The translations under genes and the position numbers were made by a program. Below are positions 34,259 to 42,394 of a stretch of 64,000 bases of DNA, one piece after another (the stretch's first letter is position 1; every line of letters begins with the position of its first letter). The notes below the pieces were generated by a model that was not told where the DNA came from, searched no databases, and saw only the letters and a program-made list of their open reading frames with translations. The stretch covers positions 1 through 64,000 of the forward strand of contig NZ_BDBQ01000001.1 of assembly GCF_001613065.1 (NCBI RefSeq), read 5' to 3'. Source of the stretch: Nocardia miyunensis NBRC 108239. Lineage in GTDB: Bacteria > Actinomycetota > Actinomycetes > Mycobacteriales > Mycobacteriaceae.

Positions 34259-35865
34259 GACCGGTTCTCGTCGATGACGTCCGCGTAGCTGCGATCGCTC
34301 CACTGCTGGAGCAGCTCACGCTTGGCGATCTTGCCGATGCCGGACATCGGCAGTTGCTCGCGGCGGATCCACCAGCGCTCCGGTACCTCGAATCGCGCCA
34401 GACGCTCCTTGCACAGCCGAGTCAGTTCCTCGACCGTCGGCAGATCCGCGTCGACGTGCGGCACGACCACCGCGCCGACGATCTCGCCGAGGTCCTTGTC
34501 GGGCACACCCACGACACCGGCATCGGCCACCGCGGGGTGCGAGAGCAGGGTGTTCTCCACGTTCGCCGAGGCGATGTTCTCACCTCCGCGGATGATGACC
34601 TCCTTGGCTCGACCGGTGACGTAGAGATATCCCTCGTCGTCGATCCGGCCGAGGTCACCGGTGGCGATCCAGCCGTCGGGGCCCTCGATGGGCCCTTCGC
34701 CGAGGTACCCTTCGGGGACGTTCGGCGTACGTCCCATGATCTCGCCGACGCCCTCGGCATCCGGGTTCGCGATCCGTACCTCGACCACCGGCAACGGCCT
34801 GCCGACACGTCCGGGATGGTTGCCGATTTCCGATCCGGCGCCGGCCGCGAGCAGTCCGCCGGTCTCGGTGAGCCCGTAGAGGCTGCCGACCCGTTCCGCG
34901 ACATTCGGGAACGCCTCCCGGATCCGCTGGCGAAGGTTCGCCGGAACCGCGGAGCCGCCCAGTGGCACCGACTTCAATGTGGAAGTGTCCCAAGCGGATA
35001 GGTCGGGGTGGTCGAGCACCCTGGTGACCATCGTGGGGATGCTGCCCCAGGACTTGACCTTCTCCTGCTGGATCAGGCGCAGCACCTCGACGGGATCGAA
35101 CTTGCCGTTCAGCATCACGATGCGTCCGCCCTGCAGCAGGGTGGCACAGCTGACCTGCACCCCGGCCAGGTGGAACAGCGGCACCGTCTGCAGGCTCGTG
35201 GTGCCGACGTAGTCGCCGGGCAGTTCGTCGGGCAGCCGCCGGGTCATCGCCAGCAGGTTGTGCAGGTTGCCGATGATCGACCGCTGCGACATCAGGATGC
35301 CCTTCGGCGTCCCCGTGGTGCCCGAACTGAACATGATGACCGCCGGATTCTCCTCGGCCACATCAACTTCCGGGAGCACCGCCGGGTCGCCGGAGTCCAC
35401 GATCATCCGCAGTTCGGCGAACGAGACCCGCGGCACGGAGTGCAGTTCGCGGTCGGCGATCATCAGCTTCGTTTCGCTCTTTCGCGCGAGCGCGTCGACC
35501 TCGTGATCGCTCCACCACGAGTTACCCAGGGCCGCAACTGCTCCGAGGCTCTGCACGGCCCAGAACGCCACGATCCACTCGATGCTGTTGAACCCCAGCA
35601 ACAGCACCCGGTCGCCCTTGGTGACCCCGTACGCCGCCAGCCGATTCGCCACCGCAGCCACGGCGCGCTCGTGCTGCGCGAAGGTCAGCCGCCGCTCGCC
35701 CTGCACCAGCATGTCCCGATCGGACCATCGGCGCGCGCCGATGAGCAGATCGCGCACCCGGTGCGGTCGGTCCTTGTACATCAGCGACGGCCGGCCGTGC
35801 ACCGTTCCCCGCACGACCTCACGGCCCCAGGTGATCTCCGGTGTGTACTGCGTTGTCGCCTGCAT
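34255..35865 (-). CDS. Acyl-CoA ligase (AMP-forming, FadD-like)
   Basis: 536-aa ANL-family ligase, paralogous over its whole length to that at 25392-26993. Motifs are MFSSGTTGTPKGI for ATP phosphates, GSLYGLTETGG, WIATGDLGRIDDEGYLYV and the C-terminal Lys in MSGIGKIAKREL. ATG 35865 follows GAGGAG, and the MHS transporter stop lies directly before it with no spacer. The transporter-ligase-racemase order suggests uptake, activation and epimerisation of one branched acid. Confidence 0.9.
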   Translation of the reverse strand: MQATTQYTPEITWGREVVRGTVHGRPSLMYKDRPHRVRDLLIGARRWSDRDMLVQGERRLTFAQHERAVAAVANRLAAYGVTKGDRVLLLGFNSIEWIVAFWAVQSLGAVAALGNSWWSDHEVDALARKSETKLMIADRELHSVPRVSFAELRMIVDSGDPAVLPEVDVAEENPAVIMFSSGTTGTPKGILMSQRSIIGNLHNLLAMTRRLPDELPGDYVGTTSLQTVPLFHLAGVQVSCATLLQGGRIVMLNGKFDPVEVLRLIQQEKVKSWGSIPTMVTRVLDHPDLSAWDTSTLKSVPLGGSAVPANLRQRIREAFPNVAERVGSLYGLTETGGLLAAGAGSEIGNHPGRVGRPLPVVEVRIANPDAEGVGEIMGRTPNVPEGYLGEGPIEGPDGWIATGDLGRIDDEGYLYVTGRAKEVIIRGGENIASANVENTLLSHPAVADAGVVGVPDKDLGEIVGAVVVPHVDADLPTVEELTRLCKERLARFEVPERWWIRREQLPMSGIGKIAKRELLQQWSDRSYADVIDENRS

Positions 35866-37266
35866 TCACGACTCCTCTCGCGCGGGTGCGCCTGACTCGA
35901 CTTGTTGTTGTGGGCTCTGTCCGGCCCCGGCCGGCAGAGCCTCGATCCCGGCGTCGGAGCCGGTCACGACCGACATCTCTCGCGCGTCGGGCAGCAGTTT
36001 CCACGCCACGAACACCTCGCACAGCGCGACGATCGCGACGTAGTAGGCCGGGGCGACGGCGTTGAACGTGGAAACCAGCCAGGTGGCGACCAGCGAGGCG
36101 GTACCGCCGAAGATCGCGAAACTGAGCTGGTAGGGTAACGCGCTGGCGGACGAGCGGACATCGACCGGGAACAGTTCCACCACCGCGAATCCCGCGGCCA
36201 GATTCATCGGGTAGCACAGCGAGATGTAGACGGCGATCGCGAACGTCGCGGCCACCGGCCCGTGCTCGATCAGCAGGAACGCCGGCACCGTCCAGATCGC
36301 CAAACCCAGCGACAAACCGGCCGCGAATACCTTGCGCGACAACCGATCCGACAGACGGCACAGGGTGTGCACCACCGGCATCGCGAACAGGAACGCCAAT
36401 GCTATGACCAGCAGCGCGGACGCCATGGTGTAGCCCTCGAACTTCACCATCAGCGTGACCATGAACCCGATCAGCATGTACCCGGCCAGCGAAACCAACC
36501 CGACCCACGCCAGCAACGTGAGCATCTCCACGCGCACCGTACGGAACGCCTGCACGAGCGGGAGGCGGTGCCGTCCCTGCCGCGCGACCTGCGCGGCCGC
36601 GGTGCGGAAGGTCTCCGACTCCTCCAGCTTCATCCGCAGATACAGGCCCAGCAGCCCGAGCGGGACACCGAGCAGGAACGGCGCCCGCCATCCCCACGAA
36701 TCCATCTGCGCCGTCGTGGTTACCGAACTCATCAGCAGCGACGCCAGCGCACCGCTCATCACGCCCGCCATCACGGACAAAACGAGCCAGGACCCGTTGC
36801 GGCCGCGTTCCGCCACCGGCGAATGCTCGATGACCAGAACGTATGAACCGCTCTGCTCACCGCCCGCGGAGAACGCCTGCGTCAACCGGCACAGCAGGAG
36901 CAACAGCGGCGCGGCGACGCCGATTGTTCCGTACCCGGGCAGCACGCCGACGGCGGCGGTCGCGATGCTCATCAGCACCACCGCGATCAACAGTGCTCGT
37001 TTGCGGCCCAGGTGATCGCCGATGTGGCCCAACACGATCGCACCGACCGGGCGCATGACGAATGCCCCGCCGTACACCGCGAACGTCGCCAGCAGCGCGG
37101 CCTGGCTGCTGAAGGCCGGAAAGAACTGCTTGGAGATGGTGATGGCGAAGAACCCGTACAGGGTGAAGTCGTAGAACTCGATGAAATTCCCGATCGCGCC
37201 GGCCCGGGTGGCGCGATCGCGCCTGATCCGGGCCGCCGCGGAGGCGGGGTGTGCTGCGGTGGTCAA
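35866..37266 (-). CDS. MFS transporter, MHS family (TTG start)
   Basis: Second MHS-type proton symporter, 466 aa, about 12 membrane helices. Family signatures are FIEFYDFTLYGFFAITIS in helix 1, MRPVGAIVLGHIGDHLGRKRALL in the helix 2-3 loop, RLTQAFSAGGEQSGSYV in helix 4 and SWGWRAPFLLGVPLGLLGLYLR. No ATG or GTG fits the N-terminus; TTG at 37266, six bases after GAGGA, is the best start. It lies 73 bases after the CoA-transferase gene and directly abuts the ligase gene. Cargo is probably the acid that the ligase activates. Confidence 0.85.
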   Translation of the reverse strand: MTTAAHPASAAARIRRDRATRAGAIGNFIEFYDFTLYGFFAITISKQFFPAFSSQAALLATFAVYGGAFVMRPVGAIVLGHIGDHLGRKRALLIAVVLMSIATAAVGVLPGYGTIGVAAPLLLLLCRLTQAFSAGGEQSGSYVLVIEHSPVAERGRNGSWLVLSVMAGVMSGALASLLMSSVTTTAQMDSWGWRAPFLLGVPLGLLGLYLRMKLEESETFRTAAAQVARQGRHRLPLVQAFRTVRVEMLTLLAWVGLVSLAGYMLIGFMVTLMVKFEGYTMASALLVIALAFLFAMPVVHTLCRLSDRLSRKVFAAGLSLGLAIWTVPAFLLIEHGPVAATFAIAVYISLCYPMNLAAGFAVVELFPVDVRSSASALPYQLSFAIFGGTASLVATWLVSTFNAVAPAYYVAIVALCEVFVAWKLLPDAREMSVVTGSDAGIEALPAGAGQSPQQQVESGAPAREES

Positions 37267-37339
37267 GACGATCCTCAGTGGTGTTACACGACATTGGCTA
37301 AGCGGGAGCAGGATGTGGTGGGAGCGGGTCCGGCGCGGG

Positions 37340-38581
37340 CTAGCCCGCGCGTCCGGACTTCACGGCGCCCGCGGAGTAGAGGTCGCGGATCTCCGCCTCG
37401 CCGTAACCGGCTTCGCGCAGGATCTCCTCGGTGTGCTCGCCGAGGCCCGGCGCGTAACCGCGCGGTCCCGTCGACGCGTGCTGAAAGCGGATGGGATTGT
37501 TCGGGATCCGATAGTCGCCGTATTTCGGGTGGGTCAGCTGCGTGACCGCCTCGTTGGCGACCACCTGCGGGTCTTCCAGGGCGTCTTCGAGGCGGTGGAT
37601 CGGCCCACACGGAACCCCGGCCTGCTCGAGCTGCTCCAACCACACATGCGCGGGCCGCTTGTCGAACACGGTCTGCAGACGACCGCACAGCTCGTCACGA
37701 TGCTCGATGCGGCCGGTGTTCGTCGTGTATTTCTCTTCGTCGAAGTCGCCGAACTCCGCGAGCATCGGCAGCAGTTTGCGCCAGAACTTGTCGTTGAGCA
37801 CGGCCAGGATGAAGAACTTGCCGTCCGATCCGGTGAACGGCTGGTACGGGACGAGTTGCGGATGCCCGCCGCCCTGCGGCCGGAACGGCACGCGAGTCTT
37901 GTCCCACGCGGTGATGTAGTTGGCGAACGAGGCGACCTGACCGTCGAGCAGGTTGATGGTGATCTTCTCGCCCTGCCCGGTCAGATCCCGCAGCCGAAGC
38001 GCGGCGCAGACCCCGAAGCCGAGAAAGTAGGAGCCGACGAAATCCGCGATCGGCACACCGACCTTGACCGGACCGCCACCGACCTCTCCGGTCACACCCA
38101 TCATCCCGCTGATCGATTGGGCGAGAATATCCATTCCGGGCTGATGCGCGCGCGGCCCGGTCTCGCCGAATGCGGTGATCGAGGCGTAGATCAGCCGTGG
38201 GTTGAGCTCACGCAAGGTCTCGTAGTCGATGCCCATGCGCCGCACCGCATCCGGACGAAACGCGACGACGAATACATCGGCGTCGTGGACCAGCCGCCGC
38301 AGCACCTGCTGCCCCTCGGCGCTCTTCAGATCCAGCGAGATCGATCGCTTGCTGCGGTTGACGCCGAAGAAGTACGCACTCTCACCGTGGTCGAAGGCGC
38401 TGTCGACGTATCGAAAGCTGTCACCGGCGAGTGGTTCGACCTTGACCACGTCGGCGCCGAAGTCTCCGAGCATCGACGTTCCGTAGGGCCCGGCGCCGAT
38501 CTGCGACAGATCGACGATGCGAACTCCACTCAAGGGCAGCGACTCCGCTGCGGATCGGTCGGTGTGCAAAGGACCGGTCAT
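37340..38581 (-). CDS. Family III CoA-transferase
   Basis: CaiB/BaiF CoA-transferase of 413 aa with all marks of an active enzyme: VRIVDLSQIGAGPYGTSMLGDFGADVVKVE, GVNRSKRSISLDLKS, and the catalytic Asp180 in KVGVPIADFVGS. It would transfer CoA from a donor such as succinyl-CoA to the pathway acid. It is the first gene of the minus-strand run ending at 29104. The ATG 38581 has GAGGGG upstream. An 11-bp palindrome at 38630-38640 lies in its promoter region, shared with the divergent hydrolase gene. Confidence 0.9.
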   Translation of the reverse strand: MTGPLHTDRSAAESLPLSGVRIVDLSQIGAGPYGTSMLGDFGADVVKVEPLAGDSFRYVDSAFDHGESAYFFGVNRSKRSISLDLKSAEGQQVLRRLVHDADVFVVAFRPDAVRRMGIDYETLRELNPRLIYASITAFGETGPRAHQPGMDILAQSISGMMGVTGEVGGGPVKVGVPIADFVGSYFLGFGVCAALRLRDLTGQGEKITINLLDGQVASFANYITAWDKTRVPFRPQGGGHPQLVPYQPFTGSDGKFFILAVLNDKFWRKLLPMLAEFGDFDEEKYTTNTGRIEHRDELCGRLQTVFDKRPAHVWLEQLEQAGVPCGPIHRLEDALEDPQVVANEAVTQLTHPKYGDYRIPNNPIRFQHASTGPRGYAPGLGEHTEEILREAGYGEAEIRDLYSAGAVKSGRAG

Positions 38582-38629
38582 CTCCTACCCCTCATTGTCG
38601 GGCGTGGCCGCGACGCAGGTACACGCTAT

Positions 38630-38640
38630 TGGTTCAACCA
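38630..38640. promoter_or_regulatory. FadR-like operator TGGTTCAACCA
   Basis: Perfect TGGTT/AACCA arms, centred 54 bases upstream of the CoA-transferase gene, in the 156-base divergent region. Context ATTGGTTCAACCATT extends the symmetry. Confidence 0.68.
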
Positions 38641-38715
38641 TTAGAAACCGACGATTTCGAGATGTCAACGGGTTACGGCGAGGCCAGGTCTCGTGTTACC
38701 TTCGAATCTATCTAA

Positions 38716-38726
38716 TGGTTTAACCA
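38716..38726. promoter_or_regulatory. FadR-like operator TGGTTTAACCA
   Basis: Perfect TGGTT/AACCA arms, ending 11 bases before the GTG start of the dienelactone-hydrolase-like gene and touching its ribosome-binding site. A protein bound here would directly block transcription initiation or elongation. Confidence 0.7.
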
Positions 38727-38737
38727 AAGGAACCCAT

Positions 38738-39478
38738 GTGACCTCGCAGGTCGAAAGCAGCTTCATCACCGTCGAAGGATTTCGCGCCCACCTCACGCTG
38801 CCGGTCGGCGCCGAGCCGCGCGGAGCGACCCTGCTGCTGCCGATGATCACCGGGATCGGCAGGCGCGTACGGGAATTCGCCCAATCGGCCACAGCCCGCA
38901 GCGGGGCGGCCACCCTGGTCTGGGATCCCTGGCACGGTCCGAGTTCCGACGACACCTCGTTCGGCGAACTGCAGCAGTTACACACCGAACTCGATGACGA
39001 GACCGTCTTGAACGAGCAGCGCGCACTGCTCGGATACCTGCGCCGGGAATACCGCACGCCGTCCCCGTCTGTGGCGGGTTGGTGCCTCGGCGGGCGGTAC
39101 GCGTTGATCCTGGGCGCCCGCGATCCGGATCTGTCCGCGGTGGTCGCCTACCACCCGACGCTGTCCGCCCAGCCCGAAGCCGGGACGAGCGTCGACGCCG
39201 TCGAGTCGGCCGCCGCGCTCACGATGCCGGTGATGGTGCACTACCCCGGCAAGGACTCGCTGGTCCCGTGGGAGATATTCGGCCGCTTGCAGACCGCGCT
39301 GCAGAGCCGCGACACCGAAGCACCGACCATCATCCACCTCTACCCGCGCGCCAAGCACGGGTTCAGCGACGATCGGCGGCACAACGAGCAGGTCAACGCG
39401 GACGCCTGGGCCGTGTCCTGGCCGCAGACACTCGAATTTCTGAAAGTTACCGCGAACGGGAAAGGCAGGGACGCCTGA
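38738..39478 (+). CDS. Dienelactone hydrolase family protein
   Basis: 246-aa alpha/beta hydrolase of the dienelactone hydrolase group, with the cysteine nucleophile Cys116 in GWCLGGRYAL, an Asp in YPGKDSLVPWE and the catalytic His in AKHGFSDD. Known members open lactones from aromatic or alicyclic breakdown. The start must be GTG 38738: an ATG two bases earlier reads directly into TGA. AAAGGAA precedes it. The stop overlaps the next gene (TGATG), so it forms a two-gene operon with a crotonase-like protein. Confidence 0.85.
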   Translation: MTSQVESSFITVEGFRAHLTLPVGAEPRGATLLLPMITGIGRRVREFAQSATARSGAATLVWDPWHGPSSDDTSFGELQQLHTELDDETVLNEQRALLGYLRREYRTPSPSVAGWCLGGRYALILGARDPDLSAVVAYHPTLSAQPEAGTSVDAVESAAALTMPVMVHYPGKDSLVPWEIFGRLQTALQSRDTEAPTIIHLYPRAKHGFSDDRRHNEQVNADAWAVSWPQTLEFLKVTANGKGRDA

Positions 39479-40323
39479 TGGAGCTGAAGGTCACGAGGTA
39501 CGAGATCGACGAGGGTGTGGCGACGGTGTGGTTCCACCGCCCGGGCCGGGGCAACTCGTGGACCAGCCGGATGAACGCCGAGTACCGGTGGCTGATGGAC
39601 ACGCTGGACCGCGACCCGCGGGTGCGGGTGGTGGTGCTGACCGGTTCAGGCGACCAGTTCTGTGTCGGCGCCGACACGAAAGCCCTCGACTTCTACACCG
39701 AGACCGACGAGAACTACGGCGAGACAGTCGATCCCAGCGCGCTGGCCCAGCCCGGCACGGGCGTGCACGAGGAGTTCGAGCACGATGTGGTCTGGCACTG
39801 GGGCCTGCGAGTGCCGGTGATCGCGGCGATCAACGGAGCGTGCGCCGGGATCGCGGCGGCCATCGCCAGTTTCTGCGATCTTCGTTTCGCAGTCGAGGGC
39901 ATCAAGTTCACCACGTCCACGCCGCGGCTGGGGCTGCCCGCGGAGTACGGGCTGTCCTGGGTGCTGCCCCGGATCGTGGGCACCACCAACGCTGCCGACA
40001 TCCTGTTCACCGGGCGGGTCGTGCGCTCGGAGGAGCTGATGCGGATGGGCTTCCTCAACGGCCTGTATCCCCGGGAAGGCTTCCTCGACGAGGTGTACCG
40101 CACCGCGCGGATGATCGCCGACCAGGTCTCACCGGCCTCGATCACCAGCGCGAAACGGCAGATGTACGCGGATCTGTTGCACCACAACGTCGGTGGCTCG
40201 ATCGAGCACTCGAAGGAACTCATCGCCGTGATGATGCGACAGCCGGACTTCAAGGAAGGGGTCGCGGCCTACGCCGAGAAGCGCCGCCCCCGCTTCGCCG
40301 ACGCGGTCACCCGCGACAACTGA
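39478..40323 (+). CDS. Crotonase-family protein lacking both hydratase glutamates
   Basis: 281-aa crotonase-fold protein. The oxyanion segments QFCVGADTKAL and GACAGIAAAIASFCD are recognisable. At the two catalytic-Glu positions of enoyl-CoA hydratases the sequence has Ala (AGIAAAIAS) and Pro (TSTPRLGL), so ordinary hydration is unlikely. The downstream PAEYGLSWVLPRIVG segment, with its own Glu, may hold alternative catalytic residues. Coupled to the lactone hydrolase by TGATG and followed by a 17-bp hairpin. Confidence 0.83.
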   Translation: MELKVTRYEIDEGVATVWFHRPGRGNSWTSRMNAEYRWLMDTLDRDPRVRVVVLTGSGDQFCVGADTKALDFYTETDENYGETVDPSALAQPGTGVHEEFEHDVVWHWGLRVPVIAAINGACAGIAAAIASFCDLRFAVEGIKFTTSTPRLGLPAEYGLSWVLPRIVGTTNAADILFTGRVVRSEELMRMGFLNGLYPREGFLDEVYRTARMIADQVSPASITSAKRQMYADLLHHNVGGSIEHSKELIAVMMRQPDFKEGVAAYAEKRRPRFADAVTRDN

Positions 40324-40330
40324 GGCGAAC

Positions 40331-40370
40331 GAACCCCGGACCCCCGCTACTCGGCGGGGGTCCGGGGTTC
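40331..40370. terminator. Bidirectional hairpin terminator
   Basis: Perfect 17-bp stem (40331-40347 with 40354-40370), loop TACTCG, between convergent crotonase and PrpF-like genes. Confidence 0.85.
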
Positions 40371-40376
40371 TGTCGT

Positions 40377-41498
40377 TCAGGCGTTCACGACACCCGTGAA
40401 CAACCGCCGAGTCGTACGGTACGCCGTAGCGTAATCCGCGCGAAACCCTTCCGGCACAGACGAATCCGTCACAACCGAAGCGTCGACCTCCAGCTGTCCC
40501 GACGGTGAGCCCAGCCGCAGCACACCACCGTCCCGATCACGCGCATGCCGATGTACCACCGAACCGGGCAACCGCGCGGCGATAGCCAAGCACAGCGCAC
40601 CAGTCAGCGGCAGCGCGCGATGCGCCTTTCCGTTCGACCAAAACCGCACCAGCAGGTCGATTTCCTCGGCCGCGATGACATCGCCGGACAGCGTTCGGTA
40701 ATCGGCGGGCGGCGCGACCACCGCGACGAACGGTGTCATCCGGCGCTCGCCCGCCGCGCGCTCGTCGTCGGCCAATCCCATCCGCACCGAGCCCGCCCGG
40801 CGCAGCGACTCGACGCGCGCACTCAGTTCCGCGTCGCCGTCCAGCGTCTCCGGCAACTCCGCCGCGGTCAGGCCCACGTCGGCAGCGTCCAGGAAGACCA
40901 CCGGATTGCCCGCGTCCACCAAGCTCGCCGGGACGGCCAGCTCCGTGGTCGCCGCACCCGCCGGGAGCAACGCCCCGGTGGCCGCACCACCCGGATCGAG
41001 AAAATCGAGCCGTACCGGCGCTCCGGCCCCCGCGACGCCCTGGAGCCGGTAGTCGCCCTCGGTGACACTCCGGCCACCCCGAACCTCGAACCTGGCACGA
41101 ATGATCTTGCCGGTGTTGACATTATGGATACGCACCGACGCCTCGCCGTCGGTCGCGGGCACGAGACCCTCGTCGATCGCGAAGGGCCCGATGGCCGAGG
41201 ACATGTTGCCGCAGTTGCCGGTGTAGTCGACCACCGGCCGGTCCACCTGCACCTGCCCGAACAGGTAGTCCACGTCCGCGTCCGGCCGCGACGGCGGGCC
41301 GACCACACAGATTTTCGACAACGACGACAGACCGCCGCCCATACCGTCGAGCTGCCGCCCGTACGGATCCGGGCTGCCCATCGCGCGCAGGAAGAGCGCG
41401 TCGCGTTCGGAGCGCTCCCGGGGCAGATCTCGTTCGTGGAACACCAGCGCCTTGCTCGTGCCGCCGCGGATGAACGCGGCTCGGTATTCGCTGGGCAC
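40377..41498 (-). CDS. PrpF-family isomerase/tautomerase
   Basis: 373-aa protein of the PrpF family (two-domain diaminopimelate-epimerase fold). Hallmarks are IRGGTSKALVF near the N-terminus, GMGGGLSSLSK, and DYTGNCGNMSSAIGPFA, whose Cys is usually catalytic. Known members isomerise aconitates, oxalomesaconate or itaconate by proton shift beside carboxylates. It is the third gene after gentisate dioxygenase and the FAH-family hydrolase, 14 bases from the latter, where a maleylpyruvate isomerase would be expected. GTG 41498 follows GGAGG. The actual substrate is unknown. Confidence 0.87.
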   Translation of the reverse strand: MPSEYRAAFIRGGTSKALVFHERDLPRERSERDALFLRAMGSPDPYGRQLDGMGGGLSSLSKICVVGPPSRPDADVDYLFGQVQVDRPVVDYTGNCGNMSSAIGPFAIDEGLVPATDGEASVRIHNVNTGKIIRARFEVRGGRSVTEGDYRLQGVAGAGAPVRLDFLDPGGAATGALLPAGAATTELAVPASLVDAGNPVVFLDAADVGLTAAELPETLDGDAELSARVESLRRAGSVRMGLADDERAAGERRMTPFVAVVAPPADYRTLSGDVIAAEEIDLLVRFWSNGKAHRALPLTGALCLAIAARLPGSVVHRHARDRDGGVLRLGSPSGQLEVDASVVTDSSVPEGFRADYATAYRTTRRLFTGVVNA

Positions 41499-41512
41499 CA
41501 GCCCGCCTCCTC

Positions 41513-42394
41513 TCAGAACGGCCGCGGTGCGGCAGCTGCCTCGGTCACTGTAAGTGTCATCGCGCCGATCTCATCGATCGCGATGGCCACCTCATCGCCG
41601 GGGACGAGCGGACCGACGCCCTTCGGTGTGCCGCTGGCGATCACGTCGCCCGGCTGCACGTCCACCACCGAGGTGATCAGCTCGATCGCCTCCGCCACAT
41701 CGACGATCATGTCCCCGAGGACAGCGCCTTGGCGCTGCTCGCCGTTGACCGACAGGCGCGAGGTCAACGTGCCGAGGTCCCCGATCTCGTCGGCGGTCAC
41801 CAGGTGCGGGCCCAGCGGCGTGAAGCCGCGGAACGATTTCCGCAACGACCTGTCCTCCTCGAACTCCCCCGGCTGGATCCGCATCGTCAGGTCGATCAGG
41901 CAGGCGAAGCCGAAAACGTACTCCATCGCCCGCTCCCGGGGCACATTGCGCCCCTGCTTGCCGATGATCACGCCCAACTCGCACTCGTGGTCGAATCGCC
42001 GGGCCGAACCGGCGGGCAACGGGATCGGCTCACCGGCGCCGCTGACCGACCCGGCGGCCTTGAGGAAGAACCCGGCTTCCCGCGCTGTGCGGCCGCCCTT
42101 GGTGATCGCCATCGCGCCGATCTCGCCGATGTGCGCGCGGTAGTTCGCCGGGATCGCGAACAGTTGCGGCGGTGCGGGATTCGCCGCCCGAAGCACCACC
42201 GACGACGCGGCGACTACTGGAAACTTTCCCGGATCCGCCAGTCTGTCGGCGACCCGGGTCCAGTTGCGGATCAACCAGTTGAGCCGCTGCTCGGGCCACG
42301 AATCGAACTCCGGCGGTACGAGTTCGGTGATGTCGTGGATGTCGTCGCCTCGGACGACGCCGACACGCGAGTCGTCGAATACGGCCAGCCTCAT
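41513..42394 (-). CDS. Fumarylacetoacetate hydrolase family (fumarylpyruvate hydrolase candidate)
   Basis: 293-aa FAH-family C-C hydrolase. Metal ligands appear in FDHECELGVIIG (two Glu) and CLIDLTMR (Asp). KSFRGFTPLGPHLVT and ASGTPKGVGPL are the usual substrate and cofactor loops. Next to gentisate 1,2-dioxygenase its likely role is cleavage of fumarylpyruvate, or directly maleylpyruvate, to a C4 diacid and pyruvate. ATG 42394 overlaps the dioxygenase stop by ATGA. An upstream extension to 42538 is rejected because it lies inside the dioxygenase gene. Confidence 0.88.
   Translation of the reverse strand: MRLAVFDDSRVGVVRGDDIHDITELVPPEFDSWPEQRLNWLIRNWTRVADRLADPGKFPVVAASSVVLRAANPAPPQLFAIPANYRAHIGEIGAMAITKGGRTAREAGFFLKAAGSVSGAGEPIPLPAGSARRFDHECELGVIIGKQGRNVPRERAMEYVFGFACLIDLTMRIQPGEFEEDRSLRKSFRGFTPLGPHLVTADEIGDLGTLTSRLSVNGEQRQGAVLGDMIVDVAEAIELITSVVDVQPGDVIASGTPKGVGPLVPGDEVAIAIDEIGAMTLTVTEAAAAPRPF

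Noticed and set aside
37333..37350. Hairpin GCGCGGGC-TA-GCCCGCGC at the end of the CoA-transferase gene as a terminator
   Set aside because: It has only a two-base loop and lies in the 73-base gap of a probable operon, so complete termination there is unlikely; possible attenuation only.
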